This document shows, piece after piece, positions 7,968-17,693 of a stretch of DNA of 64,000 nucleotides (its first letter is position 1; each line of letters opens with the position of its first letter). Made by a program: the position numbers and the translations under genes. The stretch is from assembly GCA_002840835.1 (NCBI GenBank), contig PHCQ01000010.1, positions 1 through 64,000 of the forward strand, written 5' to 3'. Under the pieces are notes generated by a model that worked only from the letters and a program-made list of their open reading frames with translations, did no database searches and had not been told where the DNA came from. The DNA is from Betaproteobacteria bacterium HGW-Betaproteobacteria-16 (GTDB taxonomy: Bacteria; Pseudomonadota; Gammaproteobacteria; Burkholderiales; Burkholderiaceae_C).

Positions 7968-8450
7968 ATGACCACCCTTCAAATACGCCCTGCCACGCCC
8001 GCAGACACCGATCTCATCCTCCAGTTTGTGCGTGAACTGGCCATCTATGAGAAGGCTGAAAGCGAGGTGCTGGCCACACCTGAGCATGTGCAGCGCACGC
8101 TGTTCTGCCCCAGCCCCAAGGTGTTCGGCCTGATCTGCCTGGCCGGGGACACGCCGGTGGGGTTTGCGGTGTATTTCTTCAACTACTCCACCTGGCAGGG
8201 GCGCCACGGTCTCTACCTGGAAGACCTGTACGTCTCTCCGAAGCACCGCGGCCTGGGCGCAGGCAAGGCATTGCTTCGGCACCTGGCGCAGATTGCGGTG
8301 GAGCACGACTGCGGGCGGTTTGAATGGAGCGTGCTGGACTGGAACACGCCCGCCATCGAGTTTTACGACAGCCTGGGTGCGCGGGCTCAGTCTGAGTGGA
8401 TTCGCTACCGCCTCACGGGGCAGGGGCTGCTGGATCTGGCGCGCGGCTGA
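7968..8450 (+). CDS. GNAT-family N-acetyltransferase
   Basis: A 160-residue acetyltransferase. The core motif LYLEDLYVSPKHRGLGAGKALL (about residues 83-104) contains the acetyl-CoA pyrophosphate-binding RGLGAGK loop. The following block FEWSVLDWNTPAIEFYDSLG and the overall layout resemble the SAT1 (diamine/spermidine acetyltransferase) subgroup. It would move acetyl from acetyl-CoA to a small amine; the polyamine substrate is inference. Start 7968 was chosen because the conserved MTTLQIRPATPAD opening begins there; an upstream ATG at 7917 adds a non-conserved stretch. Confidence 0.8.
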   Translation: MTTLQIRPATPADTDLILQFVRELAIYEKAESEVLATPEHVQRTLFCPSPKVFGLICLAGDTPVGFAVYFFNYSTWQGRHGLYLEDLYVSPKHRGLGAGKALLRHLAQIAVEHDCGRFEWSVLDWNTPAIEFYDSLGARAQSEWIRYRLTGQGLLDLARG

Positions 8451-8522
8451 CGTGCCTTCAATTGCATAGGCTTCTGCAGCAGCGCTTGTGAGGAAAGGTG
8501 CGGCAGTGCGCTGCAGCGCTCA

Positions 8523-8894
8523 TCAAACACGCTTGCCATCGAACTGCTGTACCGGAATGGCGGCCAGGTCGATGCCGTCCACACAGCGCAAATTGATCGC
8601 CGCCACGGCGTTGCCTTGCGGGTCGGTGGCTTCGCCATAGGGGTGGATGCCGCAGACCGGGCAGAAGCGGTGGCGGATGTGGTGCTGGTTGAAGGTGTAG
8701 GTGGCGGCGGCGTCTTCCGGCGTTTTGAGATGCAGGCTGGATCTGGGAACGAACCAGAGCAGGGAACTCCTTCGCAAGCACATGGAGCAGTTGCAGGCGA
8801 GGGCACTGTCGATCTCACCCTGGACTTCAAAGGCGATGCGGCCGCAGTGGCAGCTGCCGGTGTGGGTGGGTGCCGGTGTGGTGGTGTTGGTCAT
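8523..8894 (-). CDS. GFA-domain protein (glutathione-dependent formaldehyde-activating-like)
   Basis: A 123-residue zinc protein of the GFA/CENP-V family. The ligand cysteines are in GSCHCGRIAFEVQG, ACNCSMCLRRS and RFCPVCGIHPYGEA. The founding member binds the glutathione-formaldehyde adduct, but most relatives have no proven activity. Its ATG overlaps the stop of the upstream membrane protein gene by four bases (8891-8894), so the two are probably co-translated. Confidence 0.85.
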   Translation of the reverse strand: MTNTTTPAPTHTGSCHCGRIAFEVQGEIDSALACNCSMCLRRSSLLWFVPRSSLHLKTPEDAAATYTFNQHHIRHRFCPVCGIHPYGEATDPQGNAVAAINLRCVDGIDLAAIPVQQFDGKRV

Positions 8895-9607
8895 GGTGTG
8901 GTCTGGGTGGGATGGGAAGTGGTTTCTGAAGCCGTGGCTGCTTGCTCACGACGAACAGGAATCATGGGTTTCGACAAGTTTGAAAACGAAGAAGGCGGCA
9001 CACACCTTTGGGCGCCAGCTTCACGTAAGGCCTTCAGCGCGACTGCGGTCAGGTGCGTGAGACGGGCCGCGCCCGCACATGCGCCGGCTGCCACGGCCCC
9101 CGTGACCAGCAGCATGGCTGCCATGTGAACACCGATGGCCGCCAGCGCCAGGGCGAGCGGCCCCACAGTGGCGGCCTCGCTGGCCGGGCCTGCGTCCAGG
9201 CACAGGGGCACCAATGCGGGCACAAGCATGAGCCCGGCACCGTGTGCGCCAGCCATCAAAAAAGAACCCAGCGCGAGGCCTGCGGTGCCGCTGGTCCCAC
9301 GGCGTGGTGAAGCCTTGCGCCGCCGCAGATGCAAGGCCAAAACCACGAAAAGCAAGGTGGCGACCAGGATCTGAATCGCTGTTCGGTTAAACGACAGCCC
9401 GTACACCACGGCCACTGCCACCAGGGCCACTGAGGCGGCGTGGCCCAATGCAATGGGCAGCAGTGCCCACCAGGCCTGTGCCCGGCTGCGCGCGTGCAGT
9501 CCCCAGGCGGCGGCGATGGCCCAGCCCGATGCGGGGTTCAGCCCGTGCAGGGCGCCCATGCCGGCCACCACCAGCCAGGGCCACAGGGCTTCTGTTGCGG
9601 CTTGCAC
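8891..9607 (-). CDS. Multi-pass membrane protein, NicO/LysE-like
   Basis: A 238-residue integral membrane protein with about six hydrophobic segments. The first holds GMGALHGLNPASGW, a His-rich H-G-x-N-P-type motif reminiscent of NicO/HupE or LysE-like exporters. A second conserved-looking site is FLMAGAHGAGLMLVPAL near residue 116. The last 45 residues are hydrophilic and unusual. Substrate unknown; metal efflux is one possibility. The stop overlaps the GFA gene start. Confidence 0.55.
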   Translation of the reverse strand: MQAATEALWPWLVVAGMGALHGLNPASGWAIAAAWGLHARSRAQAWWALLPIALGHAASVALVAVAVVYGLSFNRTAIQILVATLLFVVLALHLRRRKASPRRGTSGTAGLALGSFLMAGAHGAGLMLVPALVPLCLDAGPASEAATVGPLALALAAIGVHMAAMLLVTGAVAAGACAGAARLTHLTAVALKALREAGAQRCVPPSSFSNLSKPMIPVRREQAATASETTSHPTQTTP

Positions 9608-9640
9608 TGTGAGCCTCGCTGCCTCTCTGACTCGCGGGCG

Positions 9641-10420
9641 TCAGGCGTGCGAAGCGCAGCACGCGTTGGCCGTGGTCGCTTTGGGCGCCGAATCGTATCG
9701 GTCGTGGTGTTTCACCCAGGCCATGGTGAAGGGCAGGGCATCTTCGTCCCGGCCTTTGGCGGTGAGGTCGAGCAGTTGGTAGGTGCCCATCATGGCTTCG
9801 ACGCCGCGGCCATAGGTGGAGTAGGTGTGGAAGATGGTGCCGCTGGCGTCCTTGACGAAGACGCTCAGGCCGGGTGACTCTGACTCCGTGTAGGGCTGCG
9901 TGCTGTAGTTGTAGTGCACTTCACCCCGCGCAGCATCCTGCGGGGTGAAGCTCACGCAGAAGTCAAAGTTGAAGTCGCTGCCGTGTGACGATACCCAGGG
10001 AAACTGCCAGCCCATGCGCTGTTTGAATCGCTCGATCTGGGCCAGTGGCGCCCTTGACACCACGCGGACGGCCAGGTCGCGCTGCACCAGATGCGGCAGC
10101 ATGCCATCGAGGTGGTCGGCCATGAACGAACAGCTGGGGCAACCCTGTTCCCAGTCCGGGCCCAGCATGAAGTGCTGCACCAGCAGCTGGCTGTGGCCGT
10201 CGAACAGATCGGCCAGCGTGCGTTGGCCTTGTGGTGTGTCGAACACATAGGTTTTGTCGAGGCGCACCCAGGGCAGGGCGCGGCGTTGGCGGGCGAGTTC
10301 GTCGGTCTGCTGGCTCAGGGCTTTTTCTTGCGCCAGCAGCGCCTTGCGCTGGGCGATCCACTGGTCGCGGGGCACCACAGGGTGGTGGGTGAGGGCAGCT
10401 TGGGTGAGGGTGGCAGTCAT
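9641..10420 (-). CDS. DUF899 thioredoxin-like protein
   Basis: A 259-residue DUF899 protein. Diagnostic segments are LPWVRLDKTYVFDTPQGQRT, LVQHFMLGPDWEQGCPSCSF (a CxxC in a thioredoxin-like position), DHLDGMLPHL, FPWVSSHGSDFNFDF and a late YSTYGRGVEAMMGTYQLLDL. The C-terminus ends ANACCASHA, an added Cys pair. Family function is unproven; a redox role is inferred from the fold. A run of four G-tracts lies just upstream of the start. Confidence 0.85.
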   Translation of the reverse strand: MTATLTQAALTHHPVVPRDQWIAQRKALLAQEKALSQQTDELARQRRALPWVRLDKTYVFDTPQGQRTLADLFDGHSQLLVQHFMLGPDWEQGCPSCSFMADHLDGMLPHLVQRDLAVRVVSRAPLAQIERFKQRMGWQFPWVSSHGSDFNFDFCVSFTPQDAARGEVHYNYSTQPYTESESPGLSVFVKDASGTIFHTYSTYGRGVEAMMGTYQLLDLTAKGRDEDALPFTMAWVKHHDRYDSAPKATTANACCASHA

Positions 10421-10448
10421 GGCAGGCTCCTTGGCTCATTGAGCCGTT

Positions 10449-10475
10449 GGGGGTTGGGGGTTGGGGGAAAAGGGG
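10449..10475 (+). other. Predicted G-quadruplex motif
   Basis: Three GGGGG runs and one GGGG run are separated by TT, TT and AAAA. This is a near-ideal intramolecular G-quadruplex sequence on the + strand. It lies 29 bases upstream of the DUF899 start on the opposite strand, within the gap that should hold that gene's promoter or leader. Confidence 0.5.
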
Positions 10476-10547
10476 CGCACCGGGGCCTGCCCGCCGGTGA
10501 GGCAGGTGGGTCGGTTGCGATGTTTCAGGGGAGGGTGAGAAGGGCAA

Positions 10548-11213
10548 TCAGGCGCGCCGGGGGCGGCGCACGGCGCGCACCTTGCCGCTCATGCCGCCGC
10601 CGCAGTACAGCAGGTCGGCCCCGTCAGATTCCAGGCCGCTCACGCCCGTGCCCGGTGGCAAGTCCAGTTGTTCCAGCACGGCGCCGCTGGCCGGGTCGAT
10701 GCGACGCAGGCTGCTTTCGTCGTTTTCCCAGGTGCCGTGCCACAGGTCGCCGTCCACCCAGGTGATGCCGGTGACGAAGCGGTTGGATTCGATGGTGCGC
10801 TGGATGGCGCCGGTGGCGGGGTCGATCTGGTGGATCTTGCGGTCGCGGTGCTGGCCCACCCACAGGCTGCCCTCGGCCCAGGCCATGCCGGAGTCGTTGC
10901 CCTTGCCGGGCGCCGGAATGGTGTGCACCACCTCGCCGGTGGCAGGGTCGATCTTGTCGATGCGCGCTTCGGCGATCTGGTAGAGGTGGGTGCCGTCGAA
11001 GGCGGTGCCGGCGTCGCCAGGCTGTGCGATGGTGCGCACCGGCTCACCGCTGGCGGGGTCGAAGGCCACCAGGTGCGGGCCCACGGCGGCCCACACGTGC
11101 TGGCCGTCGTGGGTCACACCGGCGACCATGGTGGCGCCGGGGAAGGGGCCGTATTCGCGCACGACGTCGGCGGGCCGGGTGGCGGTGGCTTTCTGGGGCG
11201 AGAGGGTGGTCAT
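10548..11213 (-). CDS. Beta-propeller (SMP-30/glutamine-cyclotransferase-like) protein
   Basis: A 221-residue protein built from repeated blade-like units: VAFDPASGEPVRTI, KIDPATGEVVHTI, QIDPATGAIQRTI and RIDPASGAVLEQL. Each is preceded by a [VL]W-type strand (HVWAAVG, SLWVGQH, DLWHGTW). No signal peptide is visible, so it appears cytoplasmic. Activity is unknown. The start at 11213 follows AGGAGAT. It lies between the HTH regulator gene and the DUF899 gene, all on the minus strand. Confidence 0.7.
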   Translation of the reverse strand: MTTLSPQKATATRPADVVREYGPFPGATMVAGVTHDGQHVWAAVGPHLVAFDPASGEPVRTIAQPGDAGTAFDGTHLYQIAEARIDKIDPATGEVVHTIPAPGKGNDSGMAWAEGSLWVGQHRDRKIHQIDPATGAIQRTIESNRFVTGITWVDGDLWHGTWENDESSLRRIDPASGAVLEQLDLPPGTGVSGLESDGADLLYCGGGMSGKVRAVRRPRRA

Positions 11214-11270
11214 CGTCGATCTCCTGGTGGGCACCAGTGCGTGGTGCATTGGTAGGGTGTTGACGTGACT

Positions 11271-12491
11271 CTATTCAAACGGCAGCGAAGCGGGGAGTAA
11301 CAAGATCGTCGTGAAACCCGTGAGCGGCGGCGCCAGCCAGCGCCGCGCACGGGCCTGGCCCAGGCTGCGCACGCGCCCGCTGGCTTCCAGATCGGCCAGC
11401 GCGCGCTGCACGGTGCGCTGGCTCACGCCCAGGGCCTGTGCCAGCGCAGAGGTGGACCACGCCGCGCCGTCGGCCAGCAGCGCCAGCAGCGAGGCTTCTT
11501 CGCCGTCCACCGGCGGCGCCAGCACCGCCACGGGCCGCTGGTCCAAGGGCTGCAAGGCAAAGCCACGCGGCGTGGCCGAAATATGCGCCATGCCGGCCAC
11601 CAGTGCCCGCAGGCGGCCCATCTCCACCCGCAGACGGGCGCGGTGGGTGTCGTCGGGCCGGCGGGTGCGGAACACGCGCTCGATCAGGCTGCGCCGGTCC
11701 ACATCGCCCGGCCAGGCTTCAGCCAGCGCACGCGCCAGGGCAAACAGCACGGACCGGCCCGCCAGCGGCAGCCACCGGTCGTTGGCGTGCAGGCCTTGCC
11801 GGCAGGCGTCGATCACCAGGGTGCCGGACGCGAGCAGTGTTTCTACTTCGTCCAGGCGCAGCAGCCGTTCGCCCTCTTTTTGCAGCAGGCGGGCGGCGGG
11901 TTGTTCCAGCGCCGTGCGGGTGTGCGCCACTTCAGCCACCAGGGCCGGCACCCCTGACTGTTCGGCGGCTTGCTGCGCGCGGTCCAGCGCGGCATGGGCC
12001 GTTCCGGTGTGCAGGGCGCGCAGCGCCAGTTCGGCGCGGGTCAGCTCGGCGGCGGCCACCACCAGCGGCGGCAAGCCTTGGGCATCCAGTGGGGCCAGGG
12101 CCGCTGCCGCTTCGTCCAGCCGGCCCAGCAGCACGCTGCGGCGCGCCGCCACCAACCGCGCCTGCATGGCATTGACGCGGTCGTTCCGCGCTTCCAGCGT
12201 GGCCACAGCGGCGTTGAGCTCGCGCGGTGACTCGCCCACGTCGCGCATGGCCAGCGCCACTTCGGCCTCGGCCACCACACAGCGGGCCCGTGCCAGATCT
12301 TCGTGCTCACCAAAGCCCTTGCCCGCGCGCCGCAACAGCTCGCGCGCCCGTGGGTGCTCACCCAGTTGCGCCATGGCAATGCCTCGCAAGGCCAGTGCCG
12401 GCGGATCATCGCGCAAGGCCACCCGCTTGAGCGCGCCCAGCGGGTCACCAGTGGCCAGGGCGCGGGCGGCGGCGGCGATCAGCGAGTCCAT
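11271..12491 (-). CDS. Large HTH-containing regulator with TPR-like helical domain
   Basis: A 406-residue protein. Residues 1-200 are Ala/Leu/Arg-rich helical repeats with TPR-like spacing. Residues about 235-310 look like a winged-helix of the OmpR/SARP kind (SLIERVFRTRRPDDTHRARL). Residues about 345-385 form another winged helix (ALAQALGVSQRTVQRALADL). It is probably a transcription factor. Gene order, upstream of the beta-propeller and DUF899 genes, suggests it controls them (inference). Confidence 0.65.
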   Translation of the reverse strand: MDSLIAAAARALATGDPLGALKRVALRDDPPALALRGIAMAQLGEHPRARELLRRAGKGFGEHEDLARARCVVAEAEVALAMRDVGESPRELNAAVATLEARNDRVNAMQARLVAARRSVLLGRLDEAAAALAPLDAQGLPPLVVAAAELTRAELALRALHTGTAHAALDRAQQAAEQSGVPALVAEVAHTRTALEQPAARLLQKEGERLLRLDEVETLLASGTLVIDACRQGLHANDRWLPLAGRSVLFALARALAEAWPGDVDRRSLIERVFRTRRPDDTHRARLRVEMGRLRALVAGMAHISATPRGFALQPLDQRPVAVLAPPVDGEEASLLALLADGAAWSTSALAQALGVSQRTVQRALADLEASGRVRSLGQARARRWLAPPLTGFTTILLLPASLPFE

Positions 12492-12766
12492 GTTCAGGTG
12501 GCCATGCTCACATCGAAGCGCTGACCCGGGCGTTGACGTTGGACACGTCCGTGGTCTCGATCGGCTGGCAGATGCACCGCCTGCGAGAGGTCAATGGTGA
12601 AGGCGGTGGTGATGCTCAGGGCGGTCTCCCGGTGGGACATACCGCGAATATAGGGCGCGGGCGCTGCGCTGTGGCTCGCCTCGCGCGATTCGTGACGTTG
12701 CACGCTGTGACTGGCTCCTTCCCCCACCAGGGGAAGGCGTCAAGACAGATCAGTCCAGCTCGCGTC

Positions 12767-13267
12767 TTAACTGCAGCTCACGCTCCCGCAGCCGCTCATG
12801 CTGGCTGGCCGCACCACGCTGGGGTCGGCCAGGGTTTCGGTCTGGGTGTTGAAGCCCACAGACTGCAGGTGCAGCGCCAGGCCGGCGTCCATGCTGGCGG
12901 CGTGCTGGGGAAACCATTCGGCCAGCGCCTCGGCCAAGCGGGTGATGATGTCGGTGTCGCCTTGCTCGTGGTGTGTTTCCACGGCCCGCATGGTTTCCAG
13001 AATGGTGGCGTGGTGGGCGGCGTGGCAGTTGTCGGCCGAGAAGCCGGTGGCCAGCATCCAGCGTTCTTCCTGCGCGAAGTGCTCCACCGTGTGGGCCAGG
13101 AAGGCCTGGTAAAGCGGCAGTTGCTGGTCGGCGGGTGTGGCCAGCAGCTGGTTGAGCAGTTCCACGAATTCGGCGTGGGTGTCGTCCATGCGGTCATCGC
13201 CCACACAGAGGGCAGCAGACCATTCGAGGGTGGAGGACGCTTCAGGTGCGGTGGCAACGGTGTTCAT
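12767..13267 (-). CDS. Bacteriohemerythrin
   Basis: A 166-residue hemerythrin-like di-iron protein. Visible ligands are His31 (DDTHAEF), His63 and Glu67 (VEHFAQEE), His82 and His86 (HAAHH), and His122 with Asp127 (QHAASMD). These proteins bind oxygen reversibly and may deliver or sense it. The C-terminus has a Cys-containing tail (SGCGSVSCS) not needed for the fold. Start 13267 was preferred over one six codons earlier. The 275 bases before the next gene on the left hold only a weak minus-strand frame. Confidence 0.88.
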   Translation of the reverse strand: MNTVATAPEASSTLEWSAALCVGDDRMDDTHAEFVELLNQLLATPADQQLPLYQAFLAHTVEHFAQEERWMLATGFSADNCHAAHHATILETMRAVETHHEQGDTDIITRLAEALAEWFPQHAASMDAGLALHLQSVGFNTQTETLADPSVVRPASMSGCGSVSCS

Positions 13268-13399
13268 GGCCGCCACTCTAACCACAGGAGGGGGCCTTGA
13301 CCTTGATGCGGGTCAAGCCCTGGCGAAGTCGGTGCCTGCCGGCGGGGTTTCTGCCACTATGATGCGCCGAGGGTCACCCATCAACAACCGGAGGGCGAG

Positions 13400-13732
13400 A
13401 TGAATTTCGGCGATGCGATCAAGGTCTGTTTCACCAAGTACGTGGGTTTCGAGGGGCGCGCCACGCGTTCCGAGTACTGGTGGTGGGTGCTGTTCATCGT
13501 GCTGGTGTCCATTGCGCTGGGCGCGCTGAAGCTGCAGATGCTCAGTGGTGTTTTTTCGCTGGGTGTGCTGCTGCCCTCGCTGGCGGTGGGCGCGCGCCGG
13601 CTGCACGACATTGGCAAGAGCGGCTGGTGGCTGTTGATCTACCTGATTCCGCTGGTGGGTTGGCTGGTGCTGCTGTTCTTCGCGGTGCAACCCAGCCAGT
13701 CCGGCAGTAACGAATACGGAGCTGGACAGTAA
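13400..13732 (+). CDS. DUF805 membrane protein
   Basis: A 110-residue DUF805 protein. The diagnostic opening is present (FTKYVGFEGRATRSEYWWW), followed by hydrophobic helices and the conserved ARRLHDIGKSGWWLLIYLIP block. The C-terminus is the usual polar tail (QPSQSGSNEYG). It lies in the inner membrane; its role is unknown. GGAGGGCGAG precedes the ATG. Confidence 0.9.
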   Translation: MNFGDAIKVCFTKYVGFEGRATRSEYWWWVLFIVLVSIALGALKLQMLSGVFSLGVLLPSLAVGARRLHDIGKSGWWLLIYLIPLVGWLVLLFFAVQPSQSGSNEYGAGQ

Positions 13733-13736
13733 ACAC

Positions 13737-13838
13737 CCCCGCGCCGCTTCGCGTCACCCCCCCCCTCTTGCGCCTTCGGCTTGGATGGGGGCGGCACCAG
13801 AGGCCCGGCAGAGCAGGTTCCTCGGTGCCCTTGGATGG
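13737..13838 (-). repeat. GC-rich palindromic intergenic repeat, copy 1
   Basis: Read on the minus strand it has the family layout: CCAAGGGCACCG, an imperfect TGCTCTGCCGGGCC hairpin, GCCGCCCCC, then TGACGCGAAGCGGCGCGGGGG. Four further copies lie at 18.25, 18.36, 56.0 and 60.1 kb. It fills the gap between the convergent DUF805 and argH genes. Confidence 0.7.
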
Positions 13839-13918
13839 CGCTGCTTCATGCGTGGCGGCACAGCTTTGAACTGAACGCAGCAGCGAAAAAACTCGCTTGA
13901 GGTGTGGGGAATGGACGC

Positions 13919-15370
<1,452 letters not shown>

Positions 15371-15516
15371 GGTGTTGCCAGCGGCTTGATGGAGAGGTGA
15401 ACGGCGGATTTCGCCTGAAGCATGGGCGGCGGCGGGAAGCTGAACTTCGCTGCGGCAGACGGTTCGACTGCAAGGTTCCGGCCGCCCCTTTGACGGCACT
15501 GACCTGTGATGCACCC

Positions 15517-16578
15517 ATGAAAGATTCCCGAATTTTATCGACCTTCCAGGATCTGGCCCACGGCGGCGGCACCTTGCCGCTGTCGCAGATGCCCGAGCTC
15601 TCGCGCCAGCGCGAAATGGTGTTCGACACCTGCAAGGTCGGCGTGGTGATGCGCGCAGTGCTGTTTGTGCAGACCGTGGTGGTGGTGGCCGCCCTGTTCA
15701 AGGCGCAGACCTGGATGGCCTGGTTCACCGAAGTGGCCGTGCTCACCAGCGCGGCCTTGCCCGCCGTGCTGGTGTGGCTGCTGGCGGCCTGTGCGGCCAA
15801 GCGCCCCTTGAGCATGTTGCCCATGCCGGCGCAGTGGACGGTGGGCGTGGTCGCTGGCGCGCTGGCCGGTTTGTACGGCTGCGGGCAGCTGGCCTGGATG
15901 GGTTTGCTGGACCAAGCGCCCTGGCTGGCCAGCGCGGCCGCTGGCGCGCTGGTGGCCGCCATTCTGGTGGCGGCGCTGGTGTGGCGGGCCAAGGCCCGCG
16001 CCCCGGCCGGCACCACGGCACAGCTGGCGGAGCTTCAGGCGCGCATCCGCCCGCACTTCCTGTTCAACACGCTCAACAGCGCCATTGCCCTGGTGCGTGA
16101 AGAACCCGCCAAGGCTGAAAACCTGCTGGAAGACCTGAGCGAACTCTTTCGCCACGCGCTGGCAGACACCAAGGAAGCCGTGCCACTGTGGCAGGAACTG
16201 GAACTGGCCGAACACTACCTGGCCATCGAGCAGGTGCGGTTTGGCGACCGCCTCAAGGTGGAATGGAGCATCGACGAGACCGCGTCCAAGGCCAAGCTGC
16301 CGTCGCTGATCCTGCAGCCACTGGTGGAAAACGCCGTCAAGCACGGGGTGGAACCCAGCCCCGAAGGCGCCGTGGTGCGCATCAGCACCAAGCGGCGCGA
16401 TGGGGTGGTGATCATCAAGGTGACCAACACGGTACCAGCCGGCAGCGGCAAGCGAGGTCACGGGCTGGCGCTGGACAATGTCCGGCAGCGCCTGACGCTG
16501 CTGCATGATGTGCAAGGCCGGTTCCAGAGTGCCCTGGTCAAGGGTGTGTTTCAAGTGCGACTGGAAATACCGGTATAA
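15517..16578 (+). CDS. LytS/AlgZ-type sensor histidine kinase
   Basis: A 353-residue membrane histidine kinase. Residues about 40-155 hold four hydrophobic segments without a recognisable sensor fold. The His_kinase segment follows, with the phosphoacceptor His180 in [15 protein letters not shown]. The ATP lid has LVENAVKHG (N box) and [13 protein letters not shown] (G box). This matches AlgZ (FimS), partner of the LytTR regulator AlgR. The presumed partner starts 305 bases downstream, but a 271-bp inverted-repeat element now lies between them. Confidence 0.88.
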   Translation: MKDSRILSTFQDLAHGGGTLPLSQMPELSRQREMVFDTCKVGVVMRAVLFVQTVVVVAALFKAQTWMAWFTEVAVLTSAALPAVLVWLLAACAAKRPLSMLPMPAQWTVGVVAGALAGLYGCGQLAWMGLLDQAPWLASAAAGALVAAILVAALVWRAKARAPAGTTAQLAELQARIRPHFLFNTLNSAIALVREEPAKAENLLEDLSELFRHALADTKEAVPLWQELELAEHYLAIEQVRFGDRLKVEWSIDETASKAKLPSLILQPLVENAVKHGVEPSPEGAVVRISTKRRDGVVIIKVTNTVPAGSGKRGHGLALDNVRQRLTLLHDVQGRFQSALVKGVFQVRLEIPV

Positions 16579-16848
16579 GAACCTGTTCAATGTCTTTTTG
16601 GAGATCGCGTTGGGACGCAATCGGGATGAGTGGCCCGCCCACGGCGCGCGGCATGGGCTTGTTGCCCATGCAAGCGGCTGGGTGGGGCAATCGCCCGATT
16701 TCGTCCCAACCCAAGGGGCAAATGCCTTTTCGGGCGCTCTGCGGCGTTGCAAAGCCTCGCCGGGCCACCGGCCCGGCTGCGGTTTGCGCCTTGCAGCCCA
16801 TCCCGAAAAGGCGTTTGCGCGACGCCAAAAAGACATTGAACAGGTTCT
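16578..16848 (+). repeat. MITE-like element with 24-bp perfect terminal inverted repeats (element A)
   Basis: The termini 16578-16601 and 16825-16848 are perfect 24-base inverted repeats, the left one starting AGAACCTGTTCAATGTC. Inside, 16730-16750 pairs with the region around 16802-16816 (GCCTTTTCGGG against CCCGAAAAGGC), and TGGGACGCAATCGGG near 16611 pairs with the CCCGATTTCGTCCCA stretch near 16695. The core at 16745-16794 has an arm CGTTGCAAAGCCTC, a GC hairpin and CTGCGGTTTGCGCCTTGC. This core recurs in the element at 54.1 kb. No reading frame is convincing, so it would be non-autonomous. It begins at the last base of the kinase stop codon. Confidence 0.75.
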
Positions 16849-16883
16849 AAAGACATTGGGCAGGCTGGGTAACGGAGCACGAC

Positions 16884-17630
16884 ATGACATTGAAGGTATT
16901 GATCGTTGACGATGAAGCGCTGGCGAGGTCGCGATTGCGCACCTTGCTGGCCGAATGCACCGATCCGCGCGCCGACGTGGTGGGCGAGGCCGGCAACGCC
17001 GTGCAGGCCATGGAACACATTCAGCGCGGCCAGTGCGATCTGGTGCTGCTGGACGTGCACATGCCCGGGGTGGACGGCATGGCCCTGGCCGGTGCCCTGC
17101 GCCAGATGGAAGCGCCGCCAGCGGTGGTGTTCGTCACGGCCTATGCCGAGCACGCCGTGCACGCCTTCGAGCTGGAGGCGGTGGACTACCTGACCAAGCC
17201 GGTGCGCCGCGAACGCCTTCAGCAGGCACTGCAGAAAGTGCTGCGCCAGCTCAGCGCCGCCGAACAGAACATCCATGACGGCGGCGGCATGGGCGAGAGC
17301 CTGATCATCCAGGAACGCGGCCGCAGCGAACGCGTGGCCCTGACCGATGTGATCTACCTCAAGGCCGAACTCAAGTACATCACCGTGCGCACCGCCGACA
17401 AGGAACACATCTACGACGGCGCCCTGAGCGATCTGGAACAGCGCTACGCCCATCTGTTCGTGCGCGTGCACCGCAACGCACTGGTGGCGCGCCGCGCCGT
17501 GCGCGCGGTGGAAAAACACAACGACCCGGTTGATGGCGAAGGCTGGACGGTGCGGCTCGACGGGGTGGACGAGCGCCTGGCGGTGTCTCGCCGGCAGCTG
17601 GCGGCCGTGCGTGAAGCCCTGATGGGCTGA
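16884..17630 (+). CDS. AlgR/LytTR-family response regulator
   Basis: A 248-residue response regulator. The receiver domain (1-120) has the acidic pair Asp9/Asp10, phosphoacceptor Asp57 in LLDVHMPG, the Thr in VTAYAEHA and Lys105 in LTKPV. Residues about 140-245 are a LytTR DNA-binding domain (IYLKAELKYITVRTADKEHIYDG, then FVRVHRNALV). Such regulators pair with LytS-type kinases; the kinase gene is just upstream. In pseudomonads AlgR controls twitching, alginate and virulence; targets here are unknown. A GGAGCACGAC stretch precedes the ATG. Confidence 0.92.
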   Translation: MTLKVLIVDDEALARSRLRTLLAECTDPRADVVGEAGNAVQAMEHIQRGQCDLVLLDVHMPGVDGMALAGALRQMEAPPAVVFVTAYAEHAVHAFELEAVDYLTKPVRRERLQQALQKVLRQLSAAEQNIHDGGGMGESLIIQERGRSERVALTDVIYLKAELKYITVRTADKEHIYDGALSDLEQRYAHLFVRVHRNALVARRAVRAVEKHNDPVDGEGWTVRLDGVDERLAVSRRQLAAVREALMG

Positions 17631-17693
17631 TCGCGTTCGGCAAAGCCGCCGCGAAGACCGCTGCCTGATCCGCATGCATCGGGCTGAGCAGAC

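Noticed and set aside
11311..12600. 429-codon plus-strand frame opposite the HTH regulator
   Set aside because: Ala/Arg/Ser-rich shadow with no domain, while the minus strand has clear winged-helix motifs.
12494..12727. 77-codon minus-strand frame just before the HTH regulator
   Set aside because: It ends two bases before the regulator start, but its Arg/Gln/His-rich end has no family features and no good start site; the 12492-12766 gap otherwise shows nothing clear.
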